Shown one piece after another: positions 1 through 8,476 of a stretch of 64,000 nucleotides of DNA. The notes beneath the pieces are model-generated. The model was not told the DNA's origin and searched no databases. It saw nothing but the letters and a program-made list of their open reading frames with translations. Each line of letters begins with the position of its first letter. Within the stretch, counting starts at the first letter, position 1. Position numbers and translations under genes: made by a program. Source of the DNA: Plasmodiophora brassicae (taxonomy: Eukaryota; Endomyxa; Phytomyxea; Plasmodiophorida; Plasmodiophoridae); contig JASFAU010000009.1 of the NCBI GenBank assembly GCA_039704465.1, forward strand, positions 558,001-622,000, read 5' to 3'.

Positions 1-189
1 TCCTGTCGATCATTGACTCTAGGCTCCTATCGATCCGGGGACGATGACGCCGCCCGATCCAGTTGCGGACGGCAGTTTGAATCGTAATGATGGGAGATAA
101 TCTTGCATACGCACGGTTGAGTCCTGCCACGTAGGCATTCAACGTTCTCCGACATTCGGGCTGTCGTCGTCGTCGTCATGAGCGCGATT

Positions 190-1019
190 TCACAAAGTGG
201 TGACAACAGGACGTACGAGTTGGACGCCAAATTCTGTCTGAAACTTAGGAAAGCAGAATGCCGGGCCCATCGGCTTGAAATCCTCGCCCATCTTGACGTC
301 GCGAAGTCGCTCCTGGTCCGACACGAGGTAGTTGTCGATCATTTTAATGCCTGGGAGAATGGCAAGGACGATTCGCCGGTATGTGGGGCGTGAGGCGAGC
401 GGGTTTCCGTGAAGGGAGAGGCCTAACGGATAACACATGGTGGGACTTGCATATCATACCAATACATGTATGCATAGTAACGAACCGATCAAAGAACGCA
501 ACTTGACAAGATCATTGATCGACGGCAGTGACGTAATGGCGTTGTCGTGCAGGTATAGAAACTGAAGTGCAACGGCATTCTCCCAGAATGACTGTTCGGG
601 TAGAACCGTCAGCAGGTTATTCGATATGTCTATCGCAACCGGCGTAAGCGCATTCGGTCTAAAAGGGGGCCAACCCTGGCGAACTGACCAAGGACTCGCA
701 GCGACGCGCCAAGTCGGCCAACGACGACCCACTCCGACAGGTGGTTGTCCTGCAGGAACGCGAACACGGCCTTCTTCCTCGCGCGGCTGTCCACATGGTC
801 CAGCTCGGTCGTGCCCTGGTCCCTGACGTCGATGATGACTCCATCCATTTCCCGACGATCACCTAACCGGCCGCCTACCGTACCCGATCGCACAGACAAC
901 CGCTGCCAGAAATAAAGAGCCACTGCTGCGACGTTCTCCCGGATGCAGTCATCAGGGCGGGGGCACTTGCTGCAGTCCCAGTCGGTCGGTGGGCCGAGGG
1001 CGACTGCAGGTGCTCCCAT
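190..1019 (-). CDS. Leucine-rich-repeat protein, reading frame disturbed
   Basis: Minus-strand reading gives leucine-rich repeats followed by a typical C-terminal LRR cap (LSLHGNPL...YRR...LP...D, then an ERL-type ending). Repeat cores such as IDISNNLLTVLP and LYLHDNAITSLP are clear. An intron at 423-485 joins the repeat part to the cap in phase. Near 665-690 the frame changes by one base at a CCCCTTTT run, so either there is a one-base indel or a very short (26-nt) GT-AG intron is removed. The N-terminal part (730-1019) is weakly repeat-like and its start is not certain. LRR proteins of this kind are protein-binding scaffolds; no catalytic domain is visible. It faces away from the SPRING-like gene, the starts lying under 100 bp apart. 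Confidence 0.6.
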
Positions 1020-1101
1020 GTGTTACACCGAGCAAAATACAACTCCGACGGCTGTCGGTCGGGGTGACGGCGGCCAGAGGGGCGCGTCAGACGGGCATGT
1101 G

Positions 1102-1740
1102 ATGCGCCCGCGGACGCAGGCGCCGTCGCCGTCCAACCGATATGCGGTCGTCGTCGGCTGCATTGTCGTGGGATTCCTCGTCAGCATCACCGTCCAGATC
1201 CGGTTGATGTCGGGCGGGGCGCGGCCGGCGGCGCGGTCGCCTCGGCGCCTGGCCGCGCTTCTGCACTGGCCGCAGACGGGCCTGCCGGTGTGGCAGGAGA
1301 TCGCTAAACGCCCATCTCAGCAATGCCTGTACACGAAGATGGACAGACGGATCGTTGCTGATAGCGATGGGCGGATATGCTTCCGACATCACCAGTTCGC
1401 CAACGGATGCTGCAGCGTGGCACTGCCAGTCGAGGTAAGGGACTTGTATTCAACCGTCACCGGCTAGCGGTTCGCTCAGTTTCGTTTGCGCTAGGCCTGT
1501 GGTGCAGGGTGTTCGGAAGCGTGGAATTGCTGTGTGCGCCACTCGCTTTGCGTTGCTTGCTGTATTGCACGGACGAGTAACGCGTCGTCGATGGAGACCT
1601 TCCGCCACTGCTCCAATCGGTGCCTGTTCACGTCGGAGAGCACCGTGTCCGGCAATCGATTCAAAAGCGATTTGAAGTACTGCTATTCTGATCAACATTC
1701 GATTCCTCCCAGCGCTGCATCTTTACAACTGGCGCCGTAA
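1102..1740 (+). CDS. SPRING (C12orf49/UPF0454)-like Golgi membrane protein
   Basis: Two exons, 1102-1434 and 1495-1740, with a 60-nt phase-0 intron, give a protein of 192 residues; human SPRING has 205. Near the N-terminus is one membrane segment (YAVVVGCIVVGFLVSI). The lumenal part carries the cysteine pattern of the family: CLYTKM..., DGRICFRHH, NGCC, then an exon-2 block beginning ACGAGCSEAWNCC, followed by C-V-A-C-C and RHCSNRC, and it ends near KYC. In animals SPRING is a Golgi factor needed for SREBP activation through S1P/SCAP; a role in lipid or proteolytic control here is inference. The start at 1102 was chosen because upstream in-frame Mets run into the divergent LRR gene. A frame-broken copy of exon 2 sits at 7935-8095. 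Confidence 0.8.
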
Positions 1741-1791
1741 GGAAGGAGGTCAAACTATCGCCTTGTCAGATGCTGAAAGGGGTGCTCCAGG

Positions 1792-2097
1792 TTGGGCTGG
1801 AGTTGTGACCGTGCATGCGAATCGTCAGGCGGCGCATGTGACGAAGCCATGCTGCCTGCAATCAACAATTGTGACATGTTTAGAGCTGCTGGTGAGCCTT
1901 GCGTCGCATGCACCACGCAGGACGGGCGTGAGTTCCCTGCGATAACTTCTGCTGGCACATGTATCGTGAACGGCAAGGAGCACATGCTGGATTGCCAGAT
2001 ATCACGGCACGACGTTCGGCGCCTGTGCAACTGTCTGCCAAAAGAGCTGGATCCCCATTCGGTTCTGTTCAATCATGACCGTCTTAGAATTGTATAA
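1792..2097 (+). CDS. Small cysteine-rich ORF related to the GT54-like C-terminal domain
   Basis: A 101-codon open frame containing GGACDEAM...C, GEPCVACTT, GTCIVNG, LDC and RRLCNC. The spacing of G-x-CDE, G-x-P-C, a later Cys-x3-G and a final C-x-C resembles the C-terminal cysteine-rich part of the facing glycosyltransferase gene (2141-3346). It may therefore be an inverted fragment of that domain, or a small secreted protein whose first exon is not recognised. No signal peptide is visible in this exon. It ends 43 bp from the stop of the convergent gene. A second copy at 8185-8394 keeps the same C-terminal frame but has lost frame upstream. Confidence 0.4.
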   Translation: MGWSCDRACESSGGACDEAMLPAINNCDMFRAAGEPCVACTTQDGREFPAITSAGTCIVNGKEHMLDCQISRHDVRRLCNCLPKELDPHSVLFNHDRLRIV

Positions 2098-2140
2098 AGT
2101 ACGGACCCGTCCCTTCAGGCCAGATGTACTCAACGTATTA

Positions 2141-3346
2141 TCAGGCCTCGCACGTGCAAATCTTTTTAACGCCGGTACCACTGCACACGGGAAGGCGTCC
2201 CATACGCGCGTAGCAGACGTTGTCCACCACAATCGGCTGGTCATCAGCATCGGACGAGCTCCCTGTCAAGACATCGCAAGCCGGTGAACCGTCCTTCAGG
2301 ACCGGTACGACGCCATCATATTTCATGCGCTCGTTCAGCAACTGAAGGCGCTCATCCGAACACCTTCCCGGTGCGCAGATCTCATCGCAGGTCCCATCTC
2401 CAACGGTGACGATAGAATCTTGCTCGGAGGCAACGGGGAATCGAACAGGGACGGAAGGGAACATCGCGACTGGTGCAATGTACTCTGTACAGGGTGAGAA
2501 CGCGGAGGCGACGGCAAGGCATCTAGAGTCGTATTGTTCACGCCAGATGAGCGTCGCTGTGTTCAACTGGTAGCACGTTGGCGTCACTAAATCTCGACGT
2601 CCAGTCGATCCGACTTGAATGGTCGATTTGCCTGCGCGATGGTTGAACAAGTTCCATCTGTAGACTGCAGTGCGACCTGTTAACAGCTCCGCCAGTCGAT
2701 CGTCAATCGCGGGCTCTCCCTGTGACCGGGGCTGACAAACGTGCATTCATTTCGGTTATTACATGAACACTACCTGAACGTCGGCGACCGCTTGGACAAA
2801 TTCATCATGCTTCTTGCATCTAACGACGTGCCCGTTGAAACCGAAGGATGTCCGCACGTAGACGAGAGGATTGCTGTGTCGGCACAAAAACTAAGTAACA
2901 AGACTGCAACATGGCCAACTGATGACTGACGAATCGTCCAACGACGCAATCCAGCGATCAATGCTGTCGAGGTGGTCCATGGCGCCAGCACAGAGTTCGG
3001 TGTCGTCTTCGACCCATACCCAAGATGACCTCCCAGGTGGACAAAGGGACTCCTTGTCGCGCGACATCAGCGCAAGCATGACACTGATTGTATGCCGCTC
3101 CACGGTTTTCATCACAGGCGGTACGAACCATAACGCACTCTGGATGACTCGAGTGGCTGGTGCCCTCAAACTGCACCCGAACATCCTGATGGGCGGCTTT
3201 TGTGTCGTCATGGACCGCGGGTCTGTTGAAAGCGAGATGACCCCGAGATAATAGTTACGGAGCACTAGAATTGCCACGAGGACCAGTATTGCCAGCTGCC
3301 AACAGCGCGACGAGGCGCGCACCCTCGTACCGGTCGCTGCATGCAT
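2141..3346 (-). CDS. GT54 (MGAT4)-like glycosyltransferase with Cys-rich tail, copy A
   Basis: Three exons: 2927-3346, 2774-2890 and 2141-2719, with introns of 36 and 54 nt; 371 residues. After a short basic N-terminus comes a type II signal anchor (WQLAILVLVAILVLRNYYL), as in Golgi transferases. The catalytic part has a hydrophobic strand ending in an acidic motif (WVWVEDDTE), then VRTSFGFNGHVVRCKKHDEF and YRWNLFNHR, which parallel the EDD, GF-G and FxHxGxxSS blocks of N-acetylglucosaminyltransferase IV. The C-terminal 100 residues are cysteine-rich (GTCDEIC...CTCEA). The 36-nt intron is needed to bypass an in-frame TAG. The GT54 call is by motif only. Upstream Mets in frame to 3415 would add 23 residues. 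Confidence 0.62.
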
Positions 3347-3415
3347 AGGTACAGTAGGGCACGCGCCAGGAGCATAGACCAGCCTCATTCGGGTAGCGAT
3401 TGACTCACCGCCCAA

Positions 3416-4200
3416 AAGGTGCCCTTGTAGCAGAACTTTGTCTATGGACTTGTGAAGAATGCGACAAATCAGGCCTTCTGGTGGCCCCCGCGCGCGTCGT
3501 AGGGGCTGAGTAGGTGAATGTTAAATCCCGTGCCTGCAGACACTGACACAGGAACCACTCAGTCCATTCCGGCCTCGACGACGACGGCTCTGGGCCCTTC
3601 CGTGTCGCAATCCAGTCCCTCCCGTTTCTTTAAATAGGATACTTCACCTCGTTCCCCATTTGGCCATTCCGCACTGAGCTGTACACCTCGTAGGTGCTCT
3701 ATTAACTCCGCAAAAAAGGAACGCACATCGGTCAGCTAACAGCAGAAACTGTGGGTCCATGCTGCATACGTTGTCCGTCGCGACATCGGATCGGATATTG
3801 TCGAGCGGCCTTGTCGCGTTGATGACTGCCACTCATCAATTTGGGGGAACGGTTGAGACTGTGGGGATTTTAAATGGGCCGAGGGCACCGAACTGTGGCT
3901 GCCATTATGCATGCGGTTCCATCTTCGAACCGGAGAGCACCATTCGCTTTCGTTGCATTGAGTTTGACAATGGTACATCCTGGTTAATGTCCTCGAATGA
4001 GGGCAAATCGGTTAATCCCGGTACGTAGCAGGGTTCACCAAAACCTACAATTGGTAAAATAATACCTCGTTCGCGGTGGCGGTTACTAACTGGCCGTTGC
4101 CGAGTCGCACAAGACGTTGCCCCGATCAACCACTATGGCGGCATGGGCCGATTAGTTACAAACGCAGTAACTAAGAAGGTTCGTTCATTAATTGTTAAAA
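3416..4200. other. Region without a confident gene
   Basis: Contains the upstream region of the GT54-like copy A, with an AT-rich TTTAAATAGGATACTTC element near 3630 that recurs as TATAAATAGTATACTTC near 9925 ahead of copy B and may be a core promoter. Short open frames at 3644-3978 and 3759-4028 have no recognisable domain. Poly-A/T-rich remnants near 4140-4215 fit decayed transposon DNA. Confidence 0.4.
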
Positions 4201-4224
4201 TGAGGTCTCCAGCAATTGTGCAAA

Positions 4225-4512
4225 ATTATTGGTGACAAGTCTGACAACGCTTCTGCTATCCACGTTGACAGCGGCGCGACGGTGGCGCCCTAAACTCGTC
4301 GTCGAGCGGTTTTGTCAGCATCCACCTTTCCTATTGCCGGTTCAGCCGCGTCTTGAACAGCAGGTTGACCCTGATGTCTACTGGCTGCTCAAGAGACGTG
4401 CAGCCTGCAGGAATGTGCTCCACATGCACGCCGATGTTGTTAATGCTCGTGACAACCGAGATCATCTTGTGGCAACTACTCCATTCCACACTAACCTGTA
4501 CACACTAATGTG
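4225..4512 (-). pseudogene. Decayed pogo/Tigger-like DDE transposase fragment
   Basis: Minus-strand translation gives NNIGVHVEHIPAGCTSLEQP followed by VDIRVNLLFK, a stop, and ERWML. This is the block around the last catalytic acid of DDE_1-type transposases (v-x-x-lP-x-x-tt-x-x-lQPlD-x-g-v-n-x-x-fK). A TAG interrupts the frame just after the block and both ends fade out, so the copy is dead. It lies among other transposon debris. Confidence 0.55.
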
Positions 4513-4552
4513 AACATTTTCACACCTTCCATAACTGCACCTACGAATGTAG

Positions 4553-4787
4553 GTAAGACTAAAGGCGGCGTCGACAAGACAACTTTCGATGTCAACAAGC
4601 TAAGGAACCCACGAAACAGCCTTCCATTCGAGGTCATGTTACTACCTGAAAGCAATACCGGCGTTCAAACCGCAGGCTTGGAAGTGTAGGTGGATCACGT
4701 ACTTGACCTCGAATGGAAGGCTGTTTCGTGGGCGAGTTACCTTGTTGACATCGAAAGTTGTCTTGCCGACGCCGCCTTTAGTCTTAC
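4553..4787. repeat. Inverted repeat, arms about 83 bp, spacer about 70 bp
   Basis: Arms 4553-4635 and 4704-4787 are near-perfect reverse complements (they start GTAAGACTAAAGGCGGCGTC and end in GAGGTCA) apart from a few substitutions and a small unpaired stretch. Both arms encode the same piece of a piggyBac-like transposase, so this is an inverted duplication of transposon coding sequence and not a terminal inverted repeat of its own. Confidence 0.85.
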
Positions 4788-4812
4788 AGTACATAATAAT
4801 TTGCCGACACAT
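4642..4812 (-). pseudogene. piggyBac-like (DDE_Tnp_1_7) transposase C-terminal remnant
   Basis: A 56-codon frame reads MCRQIIMYCKTKGGVGKTTF, then VNKVTRPRNSLPFEVKYV and NAGIAFR. The TKGGVD...vn...rRwp...f-f-x-lld-x-x-x-N-a sequence is the hallmark of the third catalytic region of piggyBac-like transposases. In this arm the catalytic Asp of GGVD has become Gly; the opposite arm keeps GGVD but is out of context. The piece is too short to act and ends at a stop. The apparent Walker A (GGVGKTT) is an accident of that D-to-G change. Confidence 0.5.
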
Positions 4813-5100
4813 AAACGTTGACCATTTTCCAGAAAGGGTAGTGACTTTCCAGAACCCGCCTGTCGTCGTCGGCGATCCAGAGTGGGATTAGTACCGAACG
4901 CGGGTCATCGCGAGTATGCGCCCAGGCCAGGAGGGAGTCGCCGACTCCAAACAACGCCCTCCCGTAACGTGCGATGCTACCTGCCGATGCGTCCCCGACC
5001 ACACAGAAGATGATCGACGACATGGAAGCCCTGGCATAGAAGAAATGCCTCAGCCCGGTTACAAACAGCTGATGCAGTACGTAGTTGGGCGCGATGCTCG

Positions 5101-5308
5101 TGTGGAGAACTACCTGACAACGCTGGTGCACGACAGTGTGCGATGACTACCGATCACGCGGTGTATCGAGTAGACATGAGAATGCTGACTGAGGACCAGG
5201 GCGCGGCTGGTGAAGGCCTTGGTCTCGGAACGTGGCTTGGTGCCGGAAGGTGGCTAGATGCCGGAAGGTGAGTGGCGTGAGTCATTGTGGTGGAGATGAC
5301 TCATGACA
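5101..5308. repeat. Left LTR (208 bp)
   Basis: Begins TGTGGAGAACTACCTGAC and ends GACTCATGACA; base-for-base identical to 6949-7156. Preceded by the target duplication GCTCG. Confidence 0.92.
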
Positions 5309-5714
5309 TCATCCCCCGCCAAAAAGGGATGTGGGGGTGGAAGGTGCGCGTGATGAGCGGCTTGATGAGGTTGCGGGTCAAGTGAATCTTGATGGTGCGC
5401 GTGATGTGCGGCTTGATGTGATTGGGCTGGCTCGCAACTTGAGAACTGTGCGATCTGGCTGGAGACGCGGCTCATATTTGTTTCGGACTCGCAGAATCTG
5501 TGACAGGGTTCTGGAGTTGCGGGTGAGAGAAGTGTCGGGAGCTGCTTCGGACCTGGATGTTGACACGTTCAGTGTCGGAGATGGCACACTTCTGGGCCAT
5601 TGTTGAGTGTAAATTTGCTTGTCCGCGCTTGGGCGGCGATATCAATGCCGTGGACGTCAAGAAAACGAGTGGATGTGCATTCGTGGCGGTGATGCCGCTA
5701 GGTCTGTTCGATGG

Positions 5715-6412
5715 CAGTCGGTGATGTCGTTACCGTGGGCGATGCCGATGACGTTGCCATATACGCTGGGACGTTCAGAGCCGGAGTGGCACATTCCTGG
5801 GCTGAGACTGATTGATGCGGATGATGAGGGTGGCGAGGAGCCGGTTGAAGTCGTTGAGTGGAGGTCGATGAGACCGATTGATACAGATGATGAGGGTGGC
5901 GTGGAGCCGGTAGGACCGTCGGTGATGTCGTTACCATGGACGATGGCGATATCGTTGCCATATACGTTGGGATGTTCAGCGCCGGAGACGGCTGAGACCG
6001 ATTGATGCGGATGATGAGGGTGGCGTGGAGCCGGTAGGACCGTCGGTGATGTCGTTACCGAGGACGATGGCGATGTCGTTGCCATATACGTTGGGATGTT
6101 CAGCGCCGGAGACGGCTGAGACCCATTGATGCGGATGATGAGGGTGGCGTGGAGCCGGTAGGACCGTCGGTGATGTCGTTACCGAGGACGATGGCGATGT
6201 CGTTGCCATATACGTTGGGATGTTCAGCGCCGGAGACGGCTGAGACCAATTGATGCGGATGATGAGGGTGGCGTGGAGCCGGTAGGACCGTCGGTGATGT
6301 CGTTACCGAGGACGATGGCGATGTCGTTGCCATATACGTTGGGATGTTCAGCGCCGGAGACGGCTGAGACCAATTGATGCGGATGATGAGGGTGGCGTGG
6401 AGCCGGTAATGC
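5715..6412. repeat. 124-bp minisatellite inside the LTR element
   Basis: A unit of 124 bp containing GATGCGGATGATGAGGGTGG, GTCGGTGATGTCGTTACC and CCATATACGTTGGGATGTTC repeats in tandem. The copies covering roughly 5890-6372 are almost identical, with a partial unit to 6412; those before 5890 are more diverged. Because 124 is not a multiple of three, each frame is visited in turn, which produces the staggered proline-rich minus-strand ORFs seen here. These are not taken as genes. Confidence 0.85.
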
Positions 6413-6948
6413 CGCTGGAGAAGACTTTGTAGAAAACTCTACCCAGGGCAGGAGGGTCGTAAGAGGCGCCGTTGACTAGGGATCGTGAACGACGTGCATG
6501 CAGATGTGGCTGACGGAAGATCTGCGCTTGTAGACAGTTGCGCCTGGAAGTTGAGCAATAGAACTCGTGGAACCTCGGGAGATTCGCGGGCAAAGGTACC
6601 CAGTACGGTGAATGCGGAACGGGGGCGACGGCTGGAATGGTGCCGGTTGTTGTGCCGGAAGAGCGACTTCCATGTGGATGAAAGTCTCCCCGATGATGTC
6701 GGGTACCGGCCGGTGGATTTGCGTCCGGCGCGGATGGTACGGTTCTGAACCGGGGGTCGTGTTGATGACGGCGCTTGACGATATCCTGCATGGAGTCAGC
6801 GGGCGCATGCGGGTATCTAGCGTGTCGTGCATCGCGCTGTTGCTTGTTGGAGAGGCCGTGCTTGTCGGACCTCAATGATCGCGCGGAAGAGGATATGGTT
6901 AGGAGCCCTTTTCTCCACCTTCGTGTCGGTTGGTTCATCGCAAAAAAA

Positions 6949-7156
6949 TGTGGAGAACTACCTGACAACGCTGGTGCACGACAGTGTGCGATGACTACCG
7001 ATCACGCGGTGTATCGAGTAGACATGAGAATGCTGACTGAGGACCAGGGCGCGGCTGGTGAAGGCCTTGGTCTCGGAACGTGGCTTGGTGCCGGAAGGTG
7101 GCTAGATGCCGGAAGGTGAGTGGCGTGAGTCATTGTGGTGGAGATGACTCATGACA
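6949..7156. repeat. Right LTR (208 bp)
   Basis: Identical to the left LTR; followed immediately by the second GCTCG. Preceded by a purine-rich GCAAAAAAA run. Confidence 0.92.
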
Positions 7157-7934
7157 GCTCGAATATGATGCTTTCAAACCACGCCTTGTCCCCGACATCC
7201 GCAACGACGACCAGTTCTCCTAAGCGTGTCCGAATGCCGTATGCTTCATCCAGTGCGCTAACAGCAATGACTGTTTTGAACTCCAAGATAACATCTCCAG
7301 TGGTCGGCTAGCCAATAAGAGCGACTCCATCATAAGATGCTGCCGCCAATGGTATGTTTTTGTGAGCAACAAGACCAATGTCGCAAATGACGCGAACGAA
7401 TTCCAATTGACGAACCGCTTCCATAATACGGGCCTATAAGCAAAGTCAGAAATAGTCTATTTGTGAGAGGGCCACCAGATCCCTTTCTTTGAGCTTCCGT
7501 AGATCGGTGCTTAACGACCCATGTTTGCTTCTCCCGGGCATGATTGCTGGTGCGCGAATCGGGGCCAGCGAATCAGGATGAGCACTGTCCGAAGTCCGAA
7601 CACACGATTCCGCTCGAGATGGTCGATCGCTGGGCACACAGTGGCAATTGAGGCACCGGGTCGAGGTTTGCGCCCATATTTGTGGATCGGCTCGGGTACG
7701 GAATCCGAGACGTGCAACGCACTCCTAGTCTATTCGAACGGCCATGAACGCGCGTCCTCATGCGAGACGCCCGTTGTTGCACAAGAACTCAACGACGCAT
7801 ACGTATCCAGGAGCGGCACTAAGCCCACCTGTGAGAGATCCCCTTGCGCAGGTAATACCTCTGGCCAACAAGCTTAACCGATGGCCGTTGAGCTGTGCCA
7901 GAAGCCGGATGCCCATAAGGACATTCGAAACCAC

Positions 7935-8394
7935 AAACCAAGGCGTCACTCGTTTGCGTTGCATGCTGCATAGCACGAACGGGCAACGCGTCATCGATGG
8001 ACACCTTCTACCACGACTACGATCGGCGCCTGTTCGCGACCGAGAGAGCACCGCGTCGGGAATCGGGTCAAACTCGGTTCGGAAAGTACTGATATGCTGA
8101 GCAGCACTCGAACCCACACAACGCTGCATGTTTACAGCTCACGACATGTCGACCTTCCGTATGCAGCGTCTGGTGGCTCATGCAACGAAGTCATAGTTAA
8201 CCAGTATATCACTCAAAGCTGCTGGTGAGTGTTGCGTCGCATGCACCACACATGATGGACCTAATTCTCGTGCGATAACTTCTGCTGACACGTGCATCGT
8301 GAAAGGCAATGAGCACAAGCTGGATTGCCAGATATCACGGCACGACGTTCGTCGTCTGTGCAAATGTCTGCCAAAGAGCTGCATACCCATTTAG
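7935..8394 (+). pseudogene. Broken second copy of SPRING exon 2 plus Cys-rich ORF
   Basis: DNA from about 7935 to 8095 aligns by eye with SPRING exon 2 (1525-1690): the CGTTGCATGCTGCATAGCACG and ACCTTCTACCACGACTACGA stretches match the first copy, but indels destroy the frame. About 90 bp on, 8185-8394 matches the small cysteine-rich ORF at 1830-2060. Its last 60 codons (from GECCVACTT to RRLCKCLPK, ending SCIPI-stop) remain open, but a one-base shift separates them from the CNEV start. Gene order and spacing match the first block, so this is part of a segmental duplication that also carries GT54-like copy B. Confidence 0.6.
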
Positions 8395-8476
8395 TTGATT
8401 TCAGACTTGGCCGTCCAGTTAACCTTCTAGAGTAAAATGTCAACCCTTCCCGTAACATGGCAGGTCAGGTCTGTTA

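Larger units (their letters stand above)
5101..7156. mobile_element. Non-autonomous LTR retrotransposon (TRIM/LARD type), 2,056 bp
   Basis: Two identical 208-bp direct repeats (5101-5308 and 6949-7156), each starting TG and ending CA, enclose 1,640 bp. The element is flanked on both sides by GCTCG (5096-5100 and 7157-7161), a 5-bp target-site duplication typical of LTR integration. No gag, protease, reverse transcriptase or integrase motif is visible inside. The interior holds a 124-bp minisatellite and low-complexity open frames that arise from it. An A7 run (GCAAAAAAA) just before 6949 may be the polypurine tract; I see no clear tRNA primer-binding site. Identical LTRs imply recent movement, presumably with enzymes from another element. 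Confidence 0.88.
4977..7424 (-). pseudogene. PD-(D/E)XK (YqaJ-like) nuclease relic split by an LTR element
   Basis: The frame starts at 7424 (MEAVRQLEF...) and runs through ASYDGVALIG, an in-frame TAG, then GDVILEFKTV. It reaches 7157, is cut by the LTR element, and resumes at 5100 with the continuation FEHRAQLRTASAV before a stop at 4977-4979. D-G-V...E-F-K followed by eHraQ is the signature of YqaJ-type PD-(D/E)XK exonucleases, which accompany some eukaryotic DNA transposons. The frame is continuous across the insertion once one copy of the GCTCG target duplication is removed. With the stop and the insertion it cannot be functional. Confidence 0.55.

Noticed and set aside
4642..4812. ParA-like P-loop ATPase (GGVGKTT) suggesting bacterial transfer
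   Set aside because: The opposite arm reads GGVDKTT and the flanking blocks fit a piggyBac-like transposase; no other ParA motif follows.
5657..6333. Staggered proline/serine-rich minus-strand ORFs
   Set aside because: They are the same peptide read in successive frames of a 124-bp tandem repeat inside the LTR element; the period is not divisible by three.
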